Origin: Sipunculus nudus | Taxonomy: Eukaryota; Annelida; Sipuncula; Golfingiida; Sipunculidae | Length of the DNA stretch: 64,000 nt | Direction of reading: 5' to 3' | Assembly (NCBI GenBank): GCA_026874595.1 | Contig: CM049309.1 | Span: 12,822,576 to 12,886,575 of the forward strand | Shown here: one piece after another, positions 55,557-64,000 of the stretch | How positions within the stretch are numbered: position 1 is the first letter of the stretch | How the letters are laid out: each line of letters starts with the position of its first letter | Notes under the pieces: generated by a model | Databases searched by the model: none | What the model saw: the letters and a program-made list of their open reading frames with translations, nothing else | Told to the model about the DNA's origin: nothing | Position numbers and translations under genes: made by a program

Positions 55557-56759
55557 TTAAAAAGGAAACTGTTTGTGAAACTGGCTGAGCACCGTCTGGG
55601 TCTGTTCAGCAGGGATGAGGGCCATGAGCTCCAGGGCATCTCTCATTCTCTTGAGCGTTTCATAGTTGTCTCTGCCCGTGACCGTCAGAGTGAAGACTTC
55701 CATATCACCTACTTTCCTCCGCTTGTCCATCGTGGCACCGACCTGCGGAGCCCCAAGACCTGTGGCTTTTCTTTTCTGGCCCGCCTGTGGACCTGTCTTC
55801 TCATCCACCCGACGGTCCCGACCGGGGCATGCACAGATTCGGACCTCGGCAGACTGTCTGCCCAGCACTTGCCCCTGGTGTTCCAGCGTGAAGATGACCC
55901 TGAGAGGGCGTCTGTTGAGTCCACCCACACAGGAAGAGAAGCACATGAACTGGTAGAGGTTGGTGATCCATTGGTTACCCGCTTGTGGTGTCTGATGAGG
56001 TATAATGACTGACTGCCTGCGCGTTTCGGGGTCCTCGTAGTACCGGGAAAGTGAATGTTCGCATCGCAGCAGGTGGGATGGTGCTGGGTGGTTGTCGTTG
56101 AACTCGCTTGTACCGGCGTGGTTTGGACATCGGGTGACGATCTCCTGCACGTGTTCCGGCTTGACATAGACAGGCATGGCTCTGATAATACTACCGCTGG
56201 GAGGTGGGGTGGCCGTGTTGAACTTGACCGGACAAGCAGTGGCCATGCGCACATAGAGTTTATTCAGAGCTGGTGAGTAGGTCCAGTTGGCAGATTTGGT
56301 GTCCTTGACTGGCTGTTCGAAACCCACCTGGAAGCCGTAGTGGCCTGGGTATGCCGTGGCAGACGGCAGGGAGTGCTGCTGGCCTGTGGCTGGAGAAGCC
56401 TGCGGTGACGGGGTTGATGTGGTCAGGGGTACAGGGATTTGCGAGTCCGCTGCTCTGTCACTCATGTCACGTGACGCATCGGCTTCCAGCAGATCCTGTA
56501 CGCTGTCGGCATGAGTGTAATATTCTTCGGGATCCGTTTTCAGAAGATCGGCGTGTGGACGGCCGAGAACTCCCTCCACGTCCGCCGTGCTGAGTGGACA
56601 GAGGTCCTCCGAATCCGAACCGGAACTGAGCGAATGCCACAGCTGATCCACCTCATCTGAAACATCGTATTGCTCGGTGTCTTCTAGCACAAACGCTGGT
56701 TGCTTTTTCGCCGGGCTGGTTTGAAGATCGGTCCGATGATAGTGCATGAATGAAGTCAT
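55557..56759 (-). CDS. p53: p53-family transcription factor, gene 17, intact (400 aa)
   Basis: Open full-length frame. The only amino-acid difference noticed from the majority protein is the subfamily change T181N. With gene 10 it is among the least altered copies and so a strong candidate for a functional gene. Confidence 0.95.
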   Translation of the reverse strand: MTSFMHYHRTDLQTSPAKKQPAFVLEDTEQYDVSDEVDQLWHSLSSGSDSEDLCPLSTADVEGVLGRPHADLLKTDPEEYYTHADSVQDLLEADASRDMSDRAADSQIPVPLTTSTPSPQASPATGQQHSLPSATAYPGHYGFQVGFEQPVKDTKSANWTYSPALNKLYVRMATACPVKFNTATPPPSGSIIRAMPVYVKPEHVQEIVTRCPNHAGTSEFNDNHPAPSHLLRCEHSLSRYYEDPETRRQSVIIPHQTPQAGNQWITNLYQFMCFSSCVGGLNRRPLRVIFTLEHQGQVLGRQSAEVRICACPGRDRRVDEKTGPQAGQKRKATGLGAPQVGATMDKRRKVGDMEVFTLTVTGRDNYETLKRMRDALELMALIPAEQTQTVLSQFHKQFPF

Positions 56760-58895
56760 TTTTTTTTCAGTTATTGTGAATAGCAGGATGTTGTTATGTG
56801 AAAAGCGGCTCGGATACTGCAGTCCATTACGGGAAGTGGGTATATATATTTGACCATTGTATTTAAAGTGATAAGTATTTCCTGAAGAGCGGTCAGTTCA
56901 TAAGGCGTTGTTGAGAGTAGATATCTAGCGCAGTCTGGTACTCGCCATCGCAGAACCTATTGGACACGGTCCATTACTCTCAACCCATCACATCACAGGG
57001 CGTGGGAGGAATGATTAGGTCGGGGCGCCCGGTGCGGGCAGGGCCGTCCCGGTCCACTGCTTCTCACTCGGAACCGGGCAAGCCTCTTGATTATCATTAC
57101 CAGTGCTCAGTTAAGGGAAATGACTTCAAACGGAGACTTAAACAATCGCAATGTTCTTGCAGTGTAACAGTGAGAAGATTATTACTCGGAGACCGCATTT
57201 AAATGCAGTTCAGAAAAGAGGGACAATCATCATTAATTCATGCAGTCGCTGGTATTTTGCCGCTGTTGCGCTGAAACTAAACAACCATTTTAATTATCCT
57301 AGTGATACATAATAAAATAACAACAATTCAGTACAAGTACACGTGATGAAGTTTATTTAACAGGCTTGACTCAAGTGAATAATATTTTTTAATGAATTCT
57401 ATTTGGGCCGAATCGAAAAAAAATCTTATCTTCTCGTAATGTTTTCCATTTTATGTGCTCCTCGATTAGAATTATAAAGGGTGACACTAAAATTACCATT
57501 TTAAACGTAAAATGTTCGAAAAATTTTTGGCTATGTTTTTTTTTTTTTTTTTTCTTCTTTTTTTAGGCTCATGGATTGACAGCGGTGATGTCATCCGGTG
57601 TGGGCGAAGTAACCAGCGACTAGGATAACCACTGAGGAAACAGCTTCCGTAACTGACAGGCTTTAATAAATTAACAACTATATTTGTACTCATCTCACAC
57701 ACACATTCACGCGCGCACATGCAGTGAATCAATTTTTAATATATTAATGCGCAAGATAAGAATAAAGAGATATATACATATCACCAATTAACATATATAT
57801 TTTACTGCAGTGTCGCTGAATATACGTCAGGTGAAGACATCATGCAGTTCTTACATCAAACATTGCCGGCAGTCTGACCGACACGCACATGCATGTAAAA
57901 GTTTAAACAAACCAAAATGAGTCGTCAAGAAAAATCGACAAGTAACATCCAAAAATGCAGTTACCAATAAAAATACATTTTAACCAACACCTGCAGAAAT
58001 AAAAAAAATTTCCTAACCGCTTTGATGTAATACCGAGCAAAAGATCAAAGGCTGTTGTTTGTAAATTTGATGAAATTCGGAATTTTATTTTTGGTTCACC
58101 AAAGGCTATATCAAAACAATAACGTTATCAAAAATAACTCCGACAAATTCACATGGCATTTTTATGTGTGACATTGAAAGTTTGGGTTGAGTTACAGGAT
58201 TAATCGGAAACGAGCTCGATATACAGGAAAGCGGCCCTTCATTTTCATGTTCCGCTGCACTCTTGTAAAGGCCGAGGATTAATTTGAGGGAACAACTTTT
58301 GTTTTGCTATTGTACCGGTACAAAAGGCGACTTTGTCTGGGCCTGCGTATTCAGAAAATGAGATATTCTGGGTTCCATCATCTTTTAATAGTGGGCTTTA
58401 TATTTTGCGGGATTTATTTCACGAGCCCCGGGCAAAGACTGCAACAAAGTATTCATGTTCGGAAAGCGCGTCCTGCATTGAGTCTCTATATATATAGTCT
58501 CCTGTATTGATAATGATGTAATCGCATGATTTTAATAAGGAAAATGGGTTACCAGAATTCGTAACAGACAGGATTTTCTCCATATTTATTGAAGATAAAT
58601 GACAATAATAATTGACAGTGGGTTGAAAATATTTATTATAATATAATTGAATATGTCAAGCAAATGAAATAGTTTATGTGGCAACAATATTGACATAACC
58701 CGCAACAATTTACATGTACACAAGGATGTTAGAAAAATATTGTTATTTTAGTGGATCAACACGTAAAAGCACCGAGGGCACGAAATATAAGCAAATACAT
58801 AGATGTAATATATTATAGCACCTAAAGAGTTGTGAACCTAATATTTGAGGCGCTGCTCATGCAGCAGGCATGCAGAATGTCCTCTGGAAATTAGG
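56760..58895. other. Spacer S18 (gene 17 start to gene 18 stop)
   Basis: Interrupted tract at 57536-57564. It shares GCAGTCCATTACGG and GATAACCACTGAGG with S17. Private changes are TTTGTACTCATCTCAC near 57,686 and GAGTTACAGGATT near 58,190. No gene recognised. Confidence 0.65.
56841..56851 (-). promoter_or_regulatory. TATA-like element of gene 17
   Basis: AAATATATATA on the minus strand, 82 bp upstream of the gene 17 ATG. Confidence 0.45.
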
Positions 58896-60098
58896 TTAAA
58901 AAGGAAACTGTTTGTGAAACTGGCTGAGCACCGTCTGGGTCTGTTCAGCAGGGATGAGGGCCATGAGCTCCAGGGCATCTCTCATTCTCTTGAGCGTTTC
59001 ATAGTTGTCTCTGCCCGTGACCGTCAGAGTGAAGACTTCCATATCACCTACTTTCCTCCGCTTGTCCATCGTGGCACCGACCTGCGGAGCCCCAAGACCT
59101 GTGGCTTTTCTTTTCTGGCCCGCCTGTGGACCTGTCTTCTCATCCACTCGACGGTCCCGACCGGGGCAGGCACAGATTCGGACCTCGGCAGACTGTCTGC
59201 CCAGCACTTGCCCCTGGTGTTCCAGCGTGAAGATGACCCTGAGAGGGCGTCTGTTGAGTCCACCCACACAGGAAGAGAAGCACATGAACTGGTAGAGGTT
59301 GGTGATCCATTGGTTACCCGCTTGTGGTGTCTGATGAGGTATAATGACTGACTGCCTGCTCGTTTCGGGGTCCTCGTAGTACCGGGAAAGTGAATGTTCG
59401 CATCGCAGCAGGTGGGATGGTGCTGGGTGGTTGTCGTTGAACTCGCTTGTACCGGCGTGGTTTGGACATCGGGTGACGATCTCCTGCACGTGTTCCGGCT
59501 TGACATAGACAGGCATGGCTCTGATAATACTACCGCTGGGAGGTGGGGTGGCCGTGTTGAACTTGACCGGACAAGCAGTGGCCATGCGCACATAGAGTTT
59601 ATGCAGAGCTGGTGAGTAGGTCCAGTTGGCAGATTTGGTGTCCTTGACTGGCTGTTCGAAACCCACCTGGAAGCCGTAGTGGCCTGGGTATGCCGTGGCA
59701 GACGGCAGGGAGTGCTGCTGGCCTGTGGCTGGAGAAGCCTGCGGTGACGGGGTTGATGTGGTCAGGGGTACAGGGATTTGCGAGTCCGCTGCTCTGTCAC
59801 TCATGTCACGTGACGCATCGGCTTCCAGCAGATCCTGTACGCTGTCGGCATGAGTGTAATATTCTTCGGGATCCGTTTTCAGAAGATCGGCGTGTGGACG
59901 GCCGAGAACTCCCTCCACGTCCGCCGTGCTGAGTGGACAGAGGTCCTCCGAATCCGAACCGGAACTGAGCGAATGCCACAGCTGATCCACCTCATCTGAA
60001 ACATCGTATTGCTCGGTGTCTTCTAGCACAAACGCTGGTTGCTTTTTCGCCGGGCTGGTTTGAAGATCGGTCCGATGATAGTGCATGAATGAAGTCAT
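58896..60098 (-). CDS. p53: p53-family transcription factor, gene 18, intact (400 aa)
   Basis: Open full-length frame with N166H (equivalent to human N131, in the conserved S-P-A-L-N-K motif), T181N and R247S. All zinc ligands and DNA-contact arginines remain. N166H affects a strongly conserved structural position and could reduce stability. Confidence 0.93.
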   Translation of the reverse strand: MTSFMHYHRTDLQTSPAKKQPAFVLEDTEQYDVSDEVDQLWHSLSSGSDSEDLCPLSTADVEGVLGRPHADLLKTDPEEYYTHADSVQDLLEADASRDMSDRAADSQIPVPLTTSTPSPQASPATGQQHSLPSATAYPGHYGFQVGFEQPVKDTKSANWTYSPALHKLYVRMATACPVKFNTATPPPSGSIIRAMPVYVKPEHVQEIVTRCPNHAGTSEFNDNHPAPSHLLRCEHSLSRYYEDPETSRQSVIIPHQTPQAGNQWITNLYQFMCFSSCVGGLNRRPLRVIFTLEHQGQVLGRQSAEVRICACPGRDRRVDEKTGPQAGQKRKATGLGAPQVGATMDKRRKVGDMEVFTLTVTGRDNYETLKRMRDALELMALIPAEQTQTVLSQFHKQFPF

Positions 60099-62167
60099 TT
60101 TTTTTCAGTTATTGTGAATAGCAGGATGTTGTTATGTGAAAAGCGGCTCGGATACTGCAGTCAATTACGGGAAGTGGGTATATATATTTGACCATTGTAT
60201 TTAAAGTGATAAGTATTTCCTGAAGAGCGGTCAGTTCATAAGGCGTTGTTGAGAGTAGATATCTGGCGCAGTCTGGTACTCGCCATCGCAGAACCTATTG
60301 GACACGGTCCATTACTCTCAACCCATCACATCACAGGGCGTGGGAGGAATGATTAGGTCGGGGCGCCCGGTGCGGGCAGGGCCGTCCCGGTCCACTGCTT
60401 CTCACTCGGAACCGGGCAAGCCTCTTGATTATCATTACCAGTGCTCAGTTAAGGGAAATGACTTCAAACGGAGACTTAAACAATCGCAATGTTCTTGCAG
60501 TGTAACAGTGAGAAGATTATTACTCGGAGACCGCATTTAAATGCAGTTCAGAAAAGAGGGACAATCATCATTAATTCATGCAGTCGCTGGTATTTTGCCG
60601 CTGTTGCGCTGAAACTAAACAACCATTTAAATTATCCTAGTGATACATAATAAAATAACAACAATTCAGTACAAGTACACGTGATGAGGTTTATTTAACA
60701 GGTTTGACTCAAGTGAATAATATTTTTTTAATGAATTCTATTTGGGCCGAATCGAAAAAAAAATCTTATCTTCTCGTAATGTTTTCTATTTTATGTGCTC
60801 CTCGATTAGAATTATAAAGGGTGACACTAAAATTACCATTTTAAACGTAAAATGTTCGAAAGATTTTTGGCTATTTTTTTTTTTTTTTTTTTTTTTAGGC
60901 TCATGGATTGACAGCGGTGATGTCATCCGGTGTGGGCGAAGTAACCAGCGACTAGGATAACCGCTGAGGAAACAGCTTCCGTAACTGACAGGCTTTAATA
61001 AATTAACAACTATATTTGTTCTCTTCTCACACACACATTCACGCGCGCACATGCAGTGAATCAATTTTTAATATATTAATGCGCAAGATAAGAATAGAGA
61101 TATATACATATCACCAATTAACATATATATTTTACTGCAGTGTCGCTGAATATACGTCAGGTGAAGACATCATGCAGTTCTTACATCAAACATTGCCGGC
61201 AGTCTGACCGACACGCACATGCATGTAAAAGTTTAAACAAACCAAAATGAGTCGTCAAGAAAAATCGACAAGTAACATCCAAAAATGCAGTTACCAATAA
61301 AAATACATTTTAACCAACACCTGCAGAAATAAAAAAAAATTCCTAACCGCTTTGATGTAATACCGAGCAAAAGATCAAAGGCTGTTGTTTGTAAATTTGA
61401 TGAAATTCGGAATTTTATTTTTGGTTCACCAAAGGCAATATCAAAACGATAACGTTATCAAAAATAACTCCGACAAATTCACATGGCATTTTTATGTGTG
61501 ACATTGAAAGTTTGGGTTGAGTTACAGAATTAATCGGAAACGAGCTCGATATACAGGAAAGCGGCCCTTCATTTTCATGTTCCGCTGCACTCTTGTAAAG
61601 GCCGAGGATTCATTTGCGGGATCAACTTTTGTTTTGCTATTGTACCGGTACAAAAGGCGACTTTGTCTTGGCCTGCGTATTCAGAAAATGAGATATCCTG
61701 GGTTCCAACATCTTTTAATAGTGGGCTTTATATTTTGCGGGATTTATTTCACGAGCCCCGGGCAAAGACTGCAACAAAGTATTCATGTTCGGAAAGCGCG
61801 TACTGCATTGAGTCTCTATATATATAGTCTCCTGTATTGATAATGATGTAATCGCATGATTTTAATAAGGAAAATGGGTTACCAGAATTCGTAACAGACA
61901 GGATTTTCTCCATATTTATTGAAGATAAATGACAATAATATCTGACAGTGGGTTGAAAATATTTATTATAATATAATTGAATATGTCAAGCAAATGAAAT
62001 AGTTTATGTAGCAACAATATTGACATAACCCGCAACAATTTACATGTACACAAGGATGTTAGAAAAATATTGTTATTTTAGTGGATCAACACGTAAAAGC
62101 ACCGAAGGCACGAAATATAAGCAAATACATAGATGTAATATATTATAGCACCTAAAGAGTTGTGAAC
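60099..62167. other. Spacer S19 (gene 18 start to gene 19 end)
   Basis: T23 at 60874-60896, of the uninterrupted type (CTATTTT), unlike S16-S18. Private changes include loss of three bases in AAGAATAGAGAT near 61,090, and GGATTCATTTGCGGGATCAAC near 61,607, which removes a stop upstream of the small plus-strand frame. No gene recognised. Confidence 0.65.
60179..60189 (-). promoter_or_regulatory. TATA-like element of gene 18
   Basis: AAATATATATA on the minus strand, 81 bp upstream of the gene 18 ATG. Confidence 0.45.
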
Positions 62168-63427
62168 CTAATATTTGAGGCGCTGCTCATGCAGCAGGCA
62201 TGCAGAATGTCCTCTGGAAATTAGGTTAAAAAGGAAACTGTTTGTGAAACTGGCTGAGCACCGTCTGGGTCTGTTCAGCAGGGATGAGGGCCATGGCTCC
62301 AGGGCATCTCTCATTCTCATGAGCGTTTCATAGTTGTCTCTGCCCGTGACCGTCAGAGTGAAGACTTCCATATCACCTACTTTCCTCCGCTTGTCCATCG
62401 TGGCACCGACCTGCGGAGCCCCAAGACCTGTGGCTTTTCTTTTCTGGCCCGCCTGTGGACCTGTCTTCTCATCCACCTGACGGTCCCGACCGGGGCAGGC
62501 ACAGATTCGGACCTCGGCAGACTGTCTGCCCAGCACTTGCCCCTGGTGTTCCAGCGTGAAGATGACCCTGAGAGGGCGTCTGTTGAGTCCACCCACACAG
62601 GAAGAGAAGCTCATGAACTGGTAGAGGTTGGTGATCCATTGGTTACCCGCTTGTGGTGTCTGATGAGGTATAATGACTGACTGCCTGCGCGTTTCGGGGT
62701 CCTCGTAGTACCGGGAAAGTGAATGTTCGCATCGCAGCAGGTGGGATGGTGCTGGGTGGTTGTCGTTGAACTTGCTTGTACCGGCGTGGTTTGGACATCG
62801 GGTGACGATCTCCTGCACGTGTTCCGGCTTGACATAGACAGGCATGGCTCTGATAATACTACCGCTGGGAGGTGGGGTGGCCGTGGTGAACTTGACCGGA
62901 CAAGCAGTGGCCATGCGCACATAGAGTTTATTCAGAGCTGGTGAGTAGGTCCAGTTGGCAGATTTGGTGTCCTTGACTGGCTGTTCGAAACCCACCTGGA
63001 AGCCATAGTGGCCTGGGTATGCCGTGGCAGACGGCAGGGAGTGCTGCTGGCCTGTGGCTGGAGAAGCCTGCGGTGACGGGGTTGATGTGGTCAGGGGTAC
63101 AGGGATTTGCGAGTCCGCTGCTCTGTCACTCATGTCACGTGACGCATCGGCTTCCAGCAGATCCTGTACGCTGTCGGCATGAGTGTAATATTCTTCGGGA
63201 TCCGTTTTCAGAAGATCGGCGTGTGGACGGCCGAGAACTCCATCCACGTCCGCCGTGCTGAGTGGACAGAGGTCCTCCGAATCCGAACCGGAACTGAGCG
63301 AATGCCACAGCTGATCCACCTCATCTGAAACATCGTATTGCTCAGTGTCTTCTAGCACAAACGCTGGTTGCTTTTTCGCCGGGCTGGTTTGAAGATCGGT
63401 CCGATGATAGTGCATGAATGAAGTCAT
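62168..63427 (-). pseudogene. p53: p53-family gene 19, frameshift in the tetramerisation domain and lost zinc ligand
   Basis: One base is missing at about 62295-62296 (CCATGGCTCC in place of CCATGAGCTCC). The frame changes after residue 377 and reads 42 unrelated residues to a stop at 62168, giving 419 codons in all. The second half of the tetramerisation helix is lost. C273, one of the four zinc ligands (human C238), is Ser through a TGC to AGC change at 62609-62611. Other changes are E62D, E219K, R317Q and K370M. Losing both zinc coordination and tetramerisation makes p53-type DNA binding unlikely, although the frame is long. Confidence 0.88.
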
Positions 63428-64000
63428 TTTTTTCAGTTATTGTGAATAGCAGGATGTTGTTATGTGAAAAGCGGCTCGGATACTGCAGTCAATTACGGGA
63501 AGTGGGTATATATATTTGACCATTGTATTTAAAGTGATAAGTATTTCCTGAAGAGCGGTCAGTTCATAAGGCGTTGTTGAGAGTAGATATCTAGCGCAGT
63601 CTGGTACTCGCCATCGCAGAACCTATTGGACACGGTCCATTACTCTCAACCCATCACATCACAGGGCGTGGGAGGAATGATTAGGTCGGGGCGCCCGGTG
63701 CGGGCAGGGCCGTCCCGGTCCACTGCTTCTCACTCGGAACCGGGCAAGCCTCTTGATTATCATTACCAGTGCTCAGTTAAGGGAAATGACTTCAAACGGA
63801 GACTTAAACAATCGCAATGTTCTTGCAGTGTAACAGTGAGAAGATTATTACTCGGAGACCGCATTTAAATGCAGTTCAGAAAAGAGGGACAATCATCATT
63901 AATTCATGCAGTCGCTGGTATTTTGCCGCTGTTGCGCTGAAACTAAACAACCATTTTAATTATCCTAGTGATACATAATAAAATAACAACAATTCAGTAC
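63428..64000. other. Spacer S20, partial (gene 19 start to window edge)
   Basis: Leader, TATA-like element and CpG-rich block upstream of gene 19, then the start of the AT-rich section, cut by the window end. The sequence is of the common type (CCCGGTGCGGGC, CAAACGGAGAC). It shows that the array continues to the right. Confidence 0.7.
63507..63517 (-). promoter_or_regulatory. TATA-like element of gene 19
   Basis: AAATATATATA on the minus strand, 80 bp upstream of the gene 19 ATG. The promoter looks normal although the gene is damaged. Confidence 0.4.

Larger units (their letters stand above)
1..64000 (-). repeat. Head-to-tail tandem array of ~3.33-kb units, each with an intronless p53-family gene
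   Basis: The same sequence recurs throughout the window in one orientation. Start codons of successive genes lie at 147, 3479, 6808, 10134, 13461, 16792, 20118, 23445, 26773, 30104, 33428, 36755, 40083, 43419, 46744, 50078, 53420, 56759, 60098 and 63427, so the period varies only between 3,324 and 3,342 bp. Most length differences come from homopolymer tracts and small indels in the spacers. By eye, units differ by roughly one to a few percent, in genes and spacers alike. No unit is inverted, no foreign sequence interrupts the array, and neither array edge is inside the window. The strand given is that of the genes. Confidence 0.98.

Noticed and set aside
1-64000. CRISPR array, rRNA cluster, or viral/transposon tandem
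   Set aside because: The repeat unit is 3.3 kb with a cellular transcription-factor gene. No short spacered repeats, rRNA motifs, terminal inverted repeats, reverse transcriptase, transposase or capsid-like frames were found.

Overview
The whole 64 kb window is one head-to-tail tandem array. The unit is about 3.33 kb (start-codon spacing 3,324 to 3,342 bp, mean about 3,330 bp). Every unit carries one uninterrupted, apparently intronless p53-family gene on the minus strand. There are 19 complete gene positions (called genes 1 to 19, left to right) plus the first 49 codons of another (gene 0) at the left edge. The array runs off both ends, so its true size is unknown. Nothing else was found: no rRNA, tRNA, CRISPR, recognisable transposase or second gene family.

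The predicted protein has 400 residues in the majority form, represented exactly by gene 10. It has an acidic N-terminus with an LW-containing transactivation box (about residues 35-50), a p53 DNA-binding domain (about 140-320) with all four zinc ligands and the main DNA-contact arginines, basic nuclear-localisation clusters (329-331 and 346-349), and a p53-type tetramerisation domain (about 354-385). There is no SAM domain. The organism is a eukaryote, certainly an animal because p53 of this architecture is metazoan, and most plausibly a marine invertebrate such as a mollusc. That last step is inference from protein flavour and AT-rich spacer composition, not proof. Canonical animal p53 genes have introns across the DNA-binding domain, so an intronless copy points to retroposition followed by tandem amplification. 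The layout resembles gene-bearing macrosatellites such as human D4Z4/DUX4.

Layout of each unit, read along the minus strand: an upstream CpG-rich block, a TATA-like element about 80 bp before the ATG, a short leader, the 1,203-bp coding region, then an AT-rich 3' region with AATAAA signals about 260 and 310 nt past the stop. Further on lies a variable A/T homopolymer tract, followed by the CpG-rich block and promoter of the next gene. Spacers are about 2.1 kb and show no other convincing gene.

Twelve of the 19 complete positions have an open full-length frame (1, 2, 3, 4, 8, 10, 12, 14, 15, 16, 17, 18; gene 14 reads 13 codons past the usual stop). Seven are broken: gene 5 (stop at codon 36), genes 6, 7 and 11 (the same frameshift at about codon 166), gene 9 (stop at codon 295), gene 13 (stop at codon 297 plus loss of the normal stop), and gene 19 (frameshift in the tetramerisation domain plus loss of a zinc ligand). 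Shared variants group the units into subfamilies (2-3; 6-7-11; 15-16-17-18) and reveal block duplications and probable gene conversion. The array is therefore young and actively homogenising. Intact frames may reflect this youth as much as selection.
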